Shown here piece by piece: positions 15,946 through 25,300 of a stretch of DNA of 64,000 nucleotides. This stretch comes from Novosphingobium sp. KA1 (lineage in GTDB: Bacteria; Pseudomonadota; Alphaproteobacteria; Sphingomonadales; Sphingomonadaceae), in NCBI RefSeq assembly GCF_017309955.1, contig NZ_CP021248.1, forward strand, positions 186,001 through 250,000, given 5' to 3'. Position 1 is the first letter of the stretch. Every line of letters starts with the position of its first letter. Both the position numbers and the translations under genes were made by a program. The notes beneath the pieces were generated by a model, which ran no database searches, was not told the origin of the DNA, and worked only from the letters and a program-made list of their open reading frames with translations.

Positions 15946-16758
15946 GCTTTGGTGGGCCAGCTCTTCAAATAGTGGCTGACTTCAGCGTCTCGAGGCGCAG
16001 TCGACCCAAGGGCTCGGAAGGTGCCGAGTACCTCTCCGAAAAGAGCGAAAGTGTCCAAACTTCGTCGGAGAACGGACATGGAAAACCTACTGTCGAAGAG
16101 GCGATCTGTCAGCAATGGGGGCGCGTGATTGAACTTCAAGAGGCTCCAAAGGAAGGCCTTTTCTTGGAATCGTCCACCCGAGTTCCAAGGCGTACACAGG
16201 GGCTTTGATGGCTTCGAAAAAAATTTTCACCGACTGGTGCGGATGATTTCGAAAAGGCTTTCAAGATAACGCGATGTCCATTCGCCTATTCTCACCTTTT
16301 TATGGGCTGTCCAATGCATGCTCTGGCGCGGAGCATTCATCTGGTCAGTAAAGCCAAGTAAAAAGTACGGAAATGGACACGCGATAATTGCAGTTATCAT
16401 ATAAGCATATTTGACGTCTCTTTATAGAAGGTGTCGGTTTCAGGATACGACCGGACTCCCCGCCACCGCTGAATTTTCGCTACCAGCCCCGCAAGAATAC
16501 GGCCGGATTCAGGGAAGAATACCGCCGGCCGCCAATGTGCTGCGCGGCAGAGTTCCGGCATTTTCAGGGGCACTTCCTGGCGGTATCCGCAGGCTACGGC
16601 CGGCCGGGGCAGGGGCCTCTCTCAAGTTCCGTACACTCGGCTAAAATGAACGGGGCGGTAGACGCCTGTCCTACTGAGGGGTGATGGTCAAAGGCAGCTT
16701 ACGCGTCTACCTTACGGGGGCAACCGAACGGTTGACCTCGTTAGATGGATTGTGACAG
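15946..16758. other. 813-bp stretch without a convincing gene; IS21-like repeats in its right part
   Basis: No frame here shows recognisable protein sequence. The part up to about 16440 is lower in G+C than the surroundings. From 16441 to about 16660 there are GC-rich repeats, including AAGAATAC twice at 16493-16500 and 16515-16522 (22-bp period) next to GGCCGG/CGGCCG runs. This recalls the multiple terminal repeats of IS21-family elements. The last 100 bp before the resolvase may hold its recombination (res) sites. Confidence 0.4.
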
Positions 16759-17676
16759 ATGCCCCTTATTGGCTACGCCCGCGTATCGACGGACGAACAG
16801 GACACGTCTGCGCAGCTCGGTGAGCTTCAGCGCGTGGGCTGCGCAACCATATTTGAGGACCGGGCCAGCGGTGGCAGCCGGAGCCGACCTAAACTAGCCA
16901 GCGCGCTCGCAGCGGTAGGGCAGGGGGACACCCTTGTGGTTGTGCGGATTGATCGCCTCGCACGATCGTTGTCGCATTTGCTCGAAATGGTTGAAGGGCT
17001 TCGTGCGAAGGGGGCGTATTTTCGCTCGATCAACGATCCGATCGACACCAGCAGCCCGCAAGGCATGCTGATGACACAGATGCTGGGCGCCTTTGCAGAG
17101 TTCGAACGCGCGCTTATTAGGGAGCGTACGCGCGCTGGCCTCAAAGCGGCAGTTGCCCGCGGCGCTAAGCCGGGAAATCCGAAAATGCGCGCCCGGGATC
17201 CGTCAGCAATCGATGCCTTGCGTCACACCCTGAGAGAAAAGCATCTCCACGATCTGATCGATGGGCGGCGGGGTTGGCTGCCGCTCGTTGAGCGCCTGCG
17301 CCCGCAGTTGCCCTGGGCGGTGGTGTTGCGGCACATTCGGTCGATCAAGCCCCCGGTGCGTTCGTTTTCTGAACGCACGCTGGTGAAGGCGTGCCGAACG
17401 CTTGTTGATGCAGGCTATGCAAATCCTGTGATCCTTGAGACGGCGCCGCGCCTTTCGAATGATAGTCGCGTTGCCCTACTCGTTGCGGACAAGCTCAGGA
17501 GCGAGCCAGACGCGACGCTGCGCGGCATTGCGGCTTGGTTAAGTAAGGATTTGCGAGAGCCAACGCCGCGAGGGGGGATGCAATGGTCACCTGAGGGCGT
17601 GAGACGAGTCATTGCGCAGGCGCAAGGCCTAGGCATTCTTCCTGATAGATCGGCGGCCCGGGGAATTCGCGAATGA
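16759..17676 (+). CDS. long-form serine resolvase (Tn3-type TnpR with C-terminal extension)
   Basis: A 305-residue recombinase. Residues 1-140 form a complete resolvase catalytic domain: LIGYARVSTDEQDTSAQLGE with the catalytic Ser10, VVRIDRLARSLSHLLEMVE, and MLGAFAEFERALIRERTRAG at the dimer helix. The remaining ~165 residues are a C-terminal extension, as in the long resolvases of ISXc5-like Tn3 transposons; standard TnpR proteins are near 190 residues. It would resolve cointegrates. No intact Tn3 transposase lies beside it, but a Tn3 tnpA 3' remnant with its terminal repeat is found near 31.6 kb. Confidence 0.85.
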   Translation: MPLIGYARVSTDEQDTSAQLGELQRVGCATIFEDRASGGSRSRPKLASALAAVGQGDTLVVVRIDRLARSLSHLLEMVEGLRAKGAYFRSINDPIDTSSPQGMLMTQMLGAFAEFERALIRERTRAGLKAAVARGAKPGNPKMRARDPSAIDALRHTLREKHLHDLIDGRRGWLPLVERLRPQLPWAVVLRHIRSIKPPVRSFSERTLVKACRTLVDAGYANPVILETAPRLSNDSRVALLVADKLRSEPDATLRGIAAWLSKDLREPTPRGGMQWSPEGVRRVIAQAQGLGILPDRSAARGIRE

Positions 17677-18149
17677 GCGTAGGAGAGCGAGCACGAGATC
17701 AGAATTCCGTTAGCGGCCCGGTGCCTGCCTCGAGCGGATCAAACAGCCCGATCCTGACGTAATTTGGGACTTCACGGTCGTTCCCGAGCGCGACCGTGAA
17801 TGACGCGTTTCGCCGAAACCTGACATTGGCGGATACGCACCCCAAGGTCATCCCGCGTTCGGTTATTGGTCGGCTCGCGCCGTCAAACCGCGAGACTGCA
17901 TCCACTAGATTAGTTCGTCGCACTAGTGGGCGCTAGTGGTCCCCTTCGGGTTCAGATAGACCCCGTGCGAAAGCGCTCATAGATGTGAAGCTCGGCCGAC
18001 GCTACTGCCTCCCGCCAAGCTTTATAGAATTGCACAGGAGTTCGCCATTTACTCGTCGTCCGCCGCCACGACAATGAACGTAGGCGGCGCATCGGCGGGA
18101 ACCGGCGTGCAAAGCCCGCCATAGATCAGGCTGGCAAAGTCCGGTGATC
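17677..18149. other. non-coding remnant region after the resolvase
   Basis: No supported gene is visible in about 470 bp. A leftward frame (17923-17699, 74 codons) has no recognisable domain and is not called. A perfect 10-bp hairpin is listed separately. The region is probably decayed transposon sequence between the resolvase and an IS256 remnant. Confidence 0.4.
17771..17800. repeat. 10-bp perfect inverted repeat with 10-nt loop
   Basis: TTCACGGTCG (17771-17780) is the exact reverse complement of CGACCGTGAA (17791-17800). It lies 95 bp after the resolvase stop. It may be a terminator or a protein-binding site; there is no T-run on either side. Confidence 0.5.
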
Positions 18150-18303
18150 GTGCCCTACGGCGTGGTGTAGATTTCCGTCACCACCGTCCATTTCGGCATC
18201 GGGATGAACCGGTGATGCGCTAGGTACAGCCGAGAGCATGGCGATGGGATTGTCGCTGACGGGAGCCATAGTTTCAAGCGTCATATAGGGGGCGTGCTGG
18301 ACA
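18150..18303 (-). pseudogene. IS256-family transposase remnant, C-terminal part (split by IS66)
   Basis: Read leftwards from the IS66 edge, this encodes VQHAPYMTLETMAPVSDNPI, the characteristic C-terminus of IS256 (mutator) transposases. It then runs past the normal stop into the element's 3' end. Joined across the IS66 insertion to the fragment at 20787-20930 it gives LIGAILMEQSDEWAVQ followed by HAPYMTLET, which confirms a single ancestral gene. It is too short and decayed to be active. Confidence 0.75.
18296..18303. repeat. 8-bp target-site duplication of IS66 (left)
   Basis: GCTGGACA immediately precedes the left terminal repeat and is repeated exactly at 20779-20786 after the right one. 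IS66-family elements make 8-bp duplications. Confidence 0.93.
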
Positions 18304-18389
18304 GTAAGCGCTGTCCCAGCCCCACCTTGTGTTGTTGAAGCGCAGCGCTGATTTTCCACGCCGTGATATGGGCGGGAGGCGCTGGTGCT

Positions 18390-18845
18390 ATGACGATGCC
18401 GTGTGATGATGTTGGCACAAGCGGGGTTCAGCGGTTCGAGGTTTTTACCGGACGGGGACGCCGGAGGGATTGGGCGCCCGAGACGAAGGCGTCGATCGTC
18501 GCCGAGAGCTATTCGAACGCGGAGACGGTGAGTGTGGTGGCGCGCCGGTACGGGATGAGCCCCTCGCAGCTGTTCACGTGGCGGCGCGAGTTTCGCAAGC
18601 AACTGGAAGATCGCGGCCTGACCTTGCCAGTTGCATCTCGACCGCCAACGACGTTCGTACCTGCCGTGATCGAGCCGGAGCCAGCGTGCGATCCACCTGC
18701 GGCAGTGAAGCGCTCCCGCAGGCAACGGCGATCCAAGGCCAGCGTTGTCGAGTTGGAGATCGACGGCGTCGCCGTGAAGATCGGTCGCGGCGCGGACGTA
18801 GGCACGATTACCGCAGTGATCGACGCGCTCAGGGCGCCGCGATGA
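18390..18845 (+). CDS. tnpA: IS66 family accessory protein TnpA (OrfA)
   Basis: A 151-residue IS66 TnpA, a Tnp8/HTH-type DNA-binding protein. It contains RDWAPETKASIVAESYSNAE followed by VSVVARRYGMSPSQLFTWRR, the helix-turn-helix (~residues 25-65), and a basic linker with RRQRRSK. It then ends in the VELEIDGVAVKIGRGADVGT motif of the family. GGGAGG lies upstream of the ATG at 18390; an ATG at 18396 and a GTG at 18363 are alternatives. Its stop overlaps the tnpB ATG (ATGA). Confidence 0.92.
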   Translation: MTMPCDDVGTSGVQRFEVFTGRGRRRDWAPETKASIVAESYSNAETVSVVARRYGMSPSQLFTWRREFRKQLEDRGLTLPVASRPPTTFVPAVIEPEPACDPPAAVKRSRRQRRSKASVVELEIDGVAVKIGRGADVGTITAVIDALRAPR

Positions 18846-19198
18846 TCGGACCTGGCGCCGGCGCGCGGGTGATGGTGGCCACGCGGCCGGTGGATTTTCG
18901 CAAGGGCGCGGATTCGCTCGCGGCACTTGTCGGGACCGAGTACGGAGCCGATCCCTATTCGGGCGTCATCTACGTATTCCGGGCGAAGCGCGCGGACCGG
19001 ATCAAGCTCGTCTGGTGGGACGGGACCGGCCTGTGCCTGATGACCAAGAAGCTCGAGACCGGCGGCTTCAAGTGGCCGGGCATCCGCGATGGCGTGATGC
19101 GTCTGACCGCCGCGCAACTCGGCGCTTTGCTCGAGGGGCTGGACTGGCGCCGTGTACATGGCGGACGCCGTCCGATCGCCCCGCAGATTGCCGGTTGA
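18842..19198 (+). CDS. tnpB: IS66 family protein TnpB (OrfB, PF05717-type)
   Basis: An IS66 TnpB of 118 residues, the usual length. It contains VMVATRPVDFRKGADSLAAL, YSGVIYVFRAKRADRIKLVW, GTGLCLMTKKLETGGFKWP and the C-terminal LGALLEGLDWRRVH. It is required together with TnpA and TnpC for IS66 transposition; its biochemical role is not settled. The start is the ATG at 18842, overlapping the end of tnpA. Confidence 0.95.
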   Translation: MIGPGAGARVMVATRPVDFRKGADSLAALVGTEYGADPYSGVIYVFRAKRADRIKLVWWDGTGLCLMTKKLETGGFKWPGIRDGVMRLTAAQLGALLEGLDWRRVHGGRRPIAPQIAG

Positions 19199-19229
19199 CG
19201 GGGCCTTCGCGGACTGATTCACTCCACTC

Positions 19230-20765
19230 ATGCTCATCGAGGCGGACCTTCCCGAAGACGTTGAAGCGCTCCGTGCGCTCGTCCTCGAACAGGCCCGCGA
19301 GCTTGATGCCCTCAAGGTTTTCAAGGCCGAGGCCGAGCGACTGAGGTCGATCATCGACGCCCTCCAGCGTCATCGCTTCGGCCGCCGTTCCGAACAGCTC
19401 GATCCCGATCAACTCCAGCTTGCCCTCGAAGAAGTCGAGACGGCCCTGGCCGAGGCCGTGCATGCCAGGGACAAGGCGAGCCGTGCCCCGGCCGAGCGAG
19501 TGCGCAAGACCAACCGCGGTTCGCTGCCGGCGCATCTCGAGCGGATCGAGCAGGTTGTCGATGTGGAAGAAGTCGATGGCATCCGGGCCTGCCCCTGCTG
19601 TGGCGGGGCGCTCCACCAGATCGGTGAAGACGTGGCCGAACGCCTCGACGTCGTGCCCATCACCTTGCGCGTCCTCGTCACCCGCCGCCCACGCTACGGC
19701 TGCCGCTCGTGCGAGAGTGCCATTGTGCAGGCCCCGGCACCGGCACGGATCGTCGAGGGCGGCATTCCCACCGAAGCACTGATCGCGCAGGTGCTGGTCG
19801 CCAAGTATGCCGATCATCTACCCCTGTACCGCCAGGCGCAGATCTACGCCCGGCAAGGTATCCAGCTTGATCGATCCACCCTGGCGGACTGGGTCGGGCG
19901 AGCAGCATGGTACCTGCGTCCCTTGCGCGACCACATCCTCGAGCGATTGCGGCGATCAGAACGGCTGTTTGCGGATGAGACCACCGCGCCGGTACTCGAT
20001 CCGGGTCGCGGGCGGACCAAGACCGGCCAGCTATGGGCCTATGCCCGCGACGAACGCCCTTGGGGCGGCGGTGATCCGCCGATGGTCGCCTACGTCTATG
20101 CCGCCGACCGTAAGGGCGAACGGGCACAAGCGCATCTCGGCGATTTTGCGGGCATCCTGCAGGTCGACGGCTATGGCGGCTACGCCGCGCTCGCTAGGCG
20201 CCGCAATGAGATCAGCCTCGCGTTCTGCTGGGCGCACGTGCGCCGCAAATTCTACGAACTTGCCGATACATCGCCGGTGGCTACCGAAGTGCTGCGCCGT
20301 GTCGCTTTGCTCTATGCCATCGAGAACGAGGTACGCGGCAACCCCGCCGAACAACGCCGCCAGGTCCGTGACGAACGCAGTCGCATCATCGTCAACGACC
20401 TGCACAACTACCTCGATGCCCGGAACCGCCAGGTCAGCGCCAAGAGCAAGCTCGGCGAAGCGATCCGCTACGCGCTCACCCGCTGGGATGGTCTCTCACG
20501 CTTCCTCGACGATGGCCGCGTCGACCTCGACAGCAACGTCGTCGAGCGCTCGATCCGTCCGCTCGCGCTCAATCGGAAGAATGCCCTGTTCGCCGGCTCC
20601 GACGAGGGCGGCGATAACTGGGCGGTGATCGCCACGCTCATCGAGAACTGCAAGATCGCCGACGTCAATCCACACACATGGATGACCGAAACACTCACCA
20701 GGCTAGCAAATGGTCACCCAGCCAACGCCCTCGGCGAACTCATGCCCTGGACCGCCGTGGCCTGA
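19230..20765 (+). CDS. tnpC: IS66 family DDE transposase TnpC
   Basis: A full-length 511-residue IS66 transposase. It has an N-terminal coiled-coil leucine-zipper region (~5-60), HRFGRRSEQLDPDQLQLALE, a zinc-binding segment (RACPCCGGALHQIGEDVAER, ~128-147) and the DDE catalytic domain. Catalytic candidates are the Asp in LFADETTAPVLDPG, the Asp in LQVDGYGGYAALARR, and the Glu in NVVERSIRPLALNRKNALFA. The C-terminal TnpC tail NPHTWMTETLTRLANGHPAN is present. No frameshift or stop is seen, so the element may still transpose. Confidence 0.96.
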   Translation: MLIEADLPEDVEALRALVLEQARELDALKVFKAEAERLRSIIDALQRHRFGRRSEQLDPDQLQLALEEVETALAEAVHARDKASRAPAERVRKTNRGSLPAHLERIEQVVDVEEVDGIRACPCCGGALHQIGEDVAERLDVVPITLRVLVTRRPRYGCRSCESAIVQAPAPARIVEGGIPTEALIAQVLVAKYADHLPLYRQAQIYARQGIQLDRSTLADWVGRAAWYLRPLRDHILERLRRSERLFADETTAPVLDPGRGRTKTGQLWAYARDERPWGGGDPPMVAYVYAADRKGERAQAHLGDFAGILQVDGYGGYAALARRRNEISLAFCWAHVRRKFYELADTSPVATEVLRRVALLYAIENEVRGNPAEQRRQVRDERSRIIVNDLHNYLDARNRQVSAKSKLGEAIRYALTRWDGLSRFLDDGRVDLDSNVVERSIRPLALNRKNALFAGSDEGGDNWAVIATLIENCKIADVNPHTWMTETLTRLANGHPANALGELMPWTAVA

Positions 20766-20778
20766 GAACATCGCTTAC

Positions 20779-20786
20779 GCTGGACA
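20779..20786. repeat. 8-bp target-site duplication of IS66 (right)
   Basis: GCTGGACA directly follows the right terminal repeat, identical to the copy at 18296-18303. Confidence 0.93.
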
Positions 20787-20930
20787 GCCCATTCGTCACT
20801 CTGCTCCATGAGGATGGCGCCGATCAGGCCCGTGAACACTCGCTTCGGCGCCCCCCCCAAAAAAAAGGCGCCTTCCACGTCGGCCCGGATACCCCTTCGG
20901 ATGCCTTCAATCCCCGGCGCAACCGCCCGC
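20787..20930 (-). pseudogene. IS256-family transposase remnant, upstream part
   Basis: Read leftwards this gives VFTGLIGAILMEQSDEWAVQ, conserved IS256 transposase sequence interrupted by the IS66 insertion. Upstream of it the resemblance is weaker (EGIRRGIRADVEGAFFL) and is lost by about 20930. A C8-A8 homopolymer block (20851-20866) lies inside the fragment and probably marks decay or a slippage site. The remaining 60 bp before the TolC stop hold nothing recognisable. Confidence 0.65.
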
Positions 20931-20990
20931 ACTCGCCAGCGGGCATTTGGCATGTCCGCCTGCTTCCTATCGGTCAGGCAATCGGGTCGG

Positions 20991-22352
20991 TCACGGCCGC
21001 GTTTCTGGCCGGATCGAAGTCATAAGGCGATCGGCCTCGTCGAGTTCCTCGAATCCCAGATCGCCGGTGGACGCTGCCAGCTTCAGCCGGGCCAGGATAT
21101 AGTCGTAGACGGCCTGCGCGCGGTCGCGGTCGGTGGCGAAGCTCTGGCTCTGTGCGTTGAGCACGTCGTTCTGGGTGCGGATGCCGACGTCGCGCCCGGT
21201 CGCAGCGGCGCTCTGCTGCAGGTCGGCGGACCTGAGCGCGGTGTTGAGCGCGGCGACCCTGCGCGCGCCGGTCGAGGCAGCCTGCCACGCCTGCTGCGCC
21301 TGAAGGCGGGCATCGCGGCGCGCGGCGTCGAGATCGCGCAAGGCCTTGGTCGCGTTCGCCTGCGCCTCGCGTTCCTTCGACTGGATGCCACCGCCTGCAT
21401 AGAGCGGGACGGTCAGGCGCACGCCTGCGGAAGCGGTCTGGATGCGGTCGGGCACGATGCCGTTGCCGCCGTCGCCGCCCATCCGGAATTGTCCCTGGTA
21501 GCCTGCGACACCCTCGATCACCGGCCGGCCCGACAGGCCGTAGCGGTCGATTTCCGCCCCGGCGGCGCGCGCGCTGTGCTCGGCGGCCCTGACGGCGGGC
21601 GCGCGGGTCTCGGCGCGTTCCTGGATGTCCTGCAGCGAACCGGTCGGCACCGGCGCGACGAAGTCGGCGGCGGGACGTTCGAGCCCCTCGGCGCCGAGGC
21701 CGGTCAGTTCGGAGAAGGCGGCGCGGGCATAGGCCAGTTCCGCTTCGGCGCCGATCCGCTGCGCTTCCGCCGCGTCGCGCTGGGCTTCCGCCTCGCGCAC
21801 GTCGGTGATCCGCGCGCGTCCGGCGTCGAAGCGGGCCTGCGCGCCCTTGCGCTGCTGTTCCGCCGCCTCGACCTGCCGGGTGTAGGAGGTCAGCTTGTCC
21901 TCGCCCGAAAGCACCGAGAAGTAGGCGTCCGCCACGCGCAGGATGAGCGCCTGCTGCTCGCCTTCGAACTGGACGTCGGCGATCGCGGCCTTCTCGCGCA
22001 GCTGGGTTGACTGGGCACCCTTGGCGGCGTCGTAGATCGGCTGGACGGCCTGCACCGCCACCGAGGCGCGTCCCGAGCTGCGCTGGCCGGTGAACACCGG
22101 CGTGAGGTCTTCGGGCAGCTGGGCGTTGGTTTCGGTCATGTTGTACTGGTAGCCGGCCTGGACCTGCACGCTCGGTCGCTTGAGGGCGCGGGCCTGCACG
22201 GCGGCTTCCTGCCCTGCATCGCGCTCGGCCTCGGCGCTCTGGTGGTCGGGGTCGTGCAGGGCTGCGGCGCGCCAGGCGTCGACAAGGTCCGTCGCATGGG
22301 CGGGCGTCGAGGAAAGCATGGCGGCAGTGGCGAGGAACAGGACGCGGCTCAT
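20991..22352 (-). CDS. TolC-family outer-membrane efflux protein
   Basis: A 453-residue TolC-like outer-membrane channel component with a signal peptide (MSRVLFLATAAMLSSTPAHA). It has the two tandem OEP repeats of the family: helical stretches from DLVDAWRAAALHDPDHQSAE, and again from residues ~240 on. VQPIYDAAKGAQSTQLREKA and VRLTVPLYAGGGIQSKEREA are the usual strand-turn motifs. The ATG overlaps the stop of the RND pump gene (ATGA), so it is the third gene of an adaptor-pump-channel operon. The cell probably assembles the three into one trans-envelope pump. Confidence 0.94.
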   Translation of the reverse strand: MSRVLFLATAAMLSSTPAHATDLVDAWRAAALHDPDHQSAEAERDAGQEAAVQARALKRPSVQVQAGYQYNMTETNAQLPEDLTPVFTGQRSSGRASVAVQAVQPIYDAAKGAQSTQLREKAAIADVQFEGEQQALILRVADAYFSVLSGEDKLTSYTRQVEAAEQQRKGAQARFDAGRARITDVREAEAQRDAAEAQRIGAEAELAYARAAFSELTGLGAEGLERPAADFVAPVPTGSLQDIQERAETRAPAVRAAEHSARAAGAEIDRYGLSGRPVIEGVAGYQGQFRMGGDGGNGIVPDRIQTASAGVRLTVPLYAGGGIQSKEREAQANATKALRDLDAARRDARLQAQQAWQAASTGARRVAALNTALRSADLQQSAAATGRDVGIRTQNDVLNAQSQSFATDRDRAQAVYDYILARLKLAASTGDLGFEELDEADRLMTSIRPETRP

Positions 22353-25300
22353 GCCTTCGCGCCCTCGGGGGAGGTGTCGTGCATCGGGGTCTCCGGCGTG
22401 GTGTCTCGCTTGCCCGCGCGGTCGAACACGAGTTCGTAGAGCGCCGGGAGGAACACGAGGGTAAGGATCGTGGCGACCATCAGCCCGCCCATGATCGCCC
22501 AGGCCATAGGCCCCCAGAACGTGGAGCGGGTCAGCGGGATCATCGCGAGGATGGCGGCGAGCGCGGTGAGCATGATCGGGCGCAGGCGATGGACCGCCGC
22601 CTCGCGCACGGCCTCGCGCATGGAGAGGCCGTGGCCCGACAGCGCGTCGATCTGCGCGATCAGGATCACCGAATTGCGCAGCACCATGCCGAACAGCGCC
22701 AGCGAGCCCAGCATCGCCACGAAGCCGAACGGTATGCGGAACAGCGCCATGATCAGCGCCACGCCGATCAGCGCGAGCGGTCCGGTCGCCAGCACCACGA
22801 GCATCCGCTTGACGTTCTGGAGTTGCAGCATCAGCAGGACCACGATCACCATCATCGCGGCCGGCACTGCGGCCATGGTGGCGCGCTGGTTGATGCTGCT
22901 CTGCTCCTGCGAGCCGCCGTTCACCAGCGACGCGCCAGCGGGAAGGTCCCGGCGCAGCGCCTCGACCTGGGGTTCGAGGCGCTTGGTGAGGTCGGTGGCC
23001 TGCTCGCCCTCGACGTCGGCGGCGATGGTGATCGTCGCCTGCCGGTTGCGCCGGTAAAGCAGCGCGGGCTCGCTGCTCGCGGTGACCCGGCCCAGCTGCG
23101 ACAGGGCGACCGGGCCGCTCTGCGTGGCGATCGGCAGGTTGGCGATGCGGCCGAGGTCGGTGCGCTCGGCCGTGTCGAGGCGCATGACGACATCGAGGGC
23201 CAGATCGCGGTCGCGGTAGGTGGTGACGCCGGCCCCGGCGATCGCGGCCTGCAGGGTCTTCTGCACCGCCTCGGTGGAGAGGCCGAGGGCACGCACCTTG
23301 TCCTGGTCGAGATCGACGCGGACCGCCTTGAGCGGTTCGCCGAGGTCGCTGTTCACGTCGCGCGAATGGCTGTCCGCGCGGACGATCGCTTCCAGCTTCT
23401 GCGCAAAGGGCGCCAGTGCATCGAGGTCCGGCCCGGCGAGGCGGTATTGCACGGGCTGGCCCACCGAAGGCCCGTTCTCCAGCCTGCTGACGCGCCCGCG
23501 CGCCTCGGGGAACTGCGCGGCGAACAGGTCCTGCACGTGCGCGATCACCTCCTCGCGGGCTTCCTCGTCCTTCGTCTGGAGGACCAGTTCGGCGAGCGTG
23601 ATGTCGGGCGTCTGGACGTTCAGCGGCAGGTAGAAGCGCGGCGATCCGCCGCCGATGTAACTCGTGACCGAAGTGACGCGCTCATCCTTGGCCAGCAGCT
23701 TTTCCATGCGCGCGGCGACGGCCTGCGTCTGGGCGAAGCTGGCGTTCTGGGAAAGCTGCAGGTCGACCACCAGCTCGGGCCGGTCGGACGCCGGGAAGAA
23801 CTGGCGGGGCACACCGAACTGGAACAGGAACACGGAGCCCACGAACAGTGCGGCGGCCGCGGCGACGACGGTCTTGCGGCGATCGAGGCAGCGGTCGAGC
23901 GCGCGGCGGAACCAGCTGTAGAAGCGGCCTTCGTACTGCTCCTCGGGCTCGCCCGCGTCGTCTCGCGCATCGGCACGCTGGGGCAGCAGGTGATAGGCGA
24001 GGAACGGCGTGAAGATCACCGCGACGAACCACGACAGCACCAGCGACAGCGCGATGACCTGGAACAGCGAGATCACGTATTCGCTCGCCGTCGCCTTCGA
24101 CATCGCGATCGGCAGGAAGCCCGCGACGGTAATCAGCGTGCCGACCAGCATCGGGATCGCGGTGGTGGTGTAGGCGCTGATCGCGGCGCGGGTGCGGGTC
24201 CAGCCCGCCTCCAGATGGGTGCTGACCGCCTCGACCACGATGATCGCATCGTCCACCAGCAGACCCAGTGCGATGATGAGCGCGCCCAGCGAAATGCGTT
24301 GCAGGTCGATGCCCATCCAGCTCATCCCGGCGAAGGTCATCGCCAGCACCAGCGGGATGCACAGCGCGACGACGATGCCGGGCCGCCAGCCGAGCGACAG
24401 GAAGTTGACGACAAGCACGATGACCACCGCCTCGAGCAGCGAGCGGGTGAATTCGCCGACGGATTCGTCCACGACCTTCGTCTGGTCCGACACCGTGTGG
24501 ATTTCGACGCCGACCGGCAGTTCGTCCTGGTACGAGGCCACGGTCTGCTTCAGGTTCTTGCCCAGCCGCGCGACATTGCCGTCGTCGCGCAGGCTGATGC
24601 CCACGCCCACCGCATCCTCGCCGCCGAACCGCATCCTGAAGGTGGCGGGGTCCTTGGTCGTGCGCTCGACTTTGGCGATCGCATCGAGGCGCACGCTCTT
24701 GCCGTTGGCGAAGATCGGCGTCGCCGCGATCGCCTCCAGCGAGCCGTAGGCGCCCGCCACCTGCAGGCGCACGCGCTCGGCGCCCGCCTCGACCGTGCCC
24801 GAGGCCGAGACGGCGTTGGTGCCGTCGAGCGCGTCGGCGATGGCCTGCGACGAGATGCCCAGCATCGCCAGTCGCGCGCTGTCGTAGGTGACGTAGACCG
24901 CCTCGTCCTGCTCGCCGATCATGTCGGTCTTGGCGACGTCGGGCAGGGCCTGGATGCGGTCGCGCAGCGTTTCGGCGTAGCGCTTGAGCGTGGGATAGGA
25001 GAAGCCGGGGCCGGTGATCGCGTAGATGTTGCCGTAAGTCGTCCCGAACTCGTCGTTGAACGCGGGGCCGACGACATCGTCGGGCAGGTCCGCGCGGTGG
25101 TCCGTCACGGTCTTGCGCACGGTGTACCAGATATCCGGCACCGCGCTGCCCTTGACGGTGGAGATCAGCGTGACGTTGAGCGTCGCCTGTCCGGGACGGG
25201 CCTTGCTCTTGACGTAGTCGATGTCGGGGATGTTCTCGGTCAGCACCGTCTCGATCGGCTTGATGACTTGTTCGGCCATCTGGTCGGCGGTCGCGCCCGG

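Larger units (their letters stand above)
18304..20778 (+). mobile_element. complete IS66-family insertion sequence
   Basis: A 2475-bp element bounded by terminal inverted repeats that begin GTAAGCG on both ends (left from 18304; right, reading inwards from 20778), with about 13 of the first 20 bases matching. It is flanked by identical 8-bp duplications GCTGGACA. It carries the three IS66 genes tnpA, tnpB and tnpC in order, all with intact frames. It inserted into an already degenerate IS256-type transposase gene. The exact duplication and intact genes suggest a fairly recent insertion. Confidence 0.96.

Noticed and set aside
15723..16208. 161-codon plus-strand frame after the recombinase
   Set aside because: No domain, no ribosome-binding site, and it overlaps the more gene-like 78-residue frame on the minus strand.
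17699..17923. 74-codon minus-strand frame after the resolvase
   Set aside because: Composition is not clearly coding and no family is recognisable; it lies in remnant transposon DNA.
13946..20990. Search for the left 38-bp Tn3 repeat and for attR of the serine recombinase
   Set aside because: Nothing matching the 31623-31660 repeat or the region after copB was found by eye, so no element boundary is claimed here.
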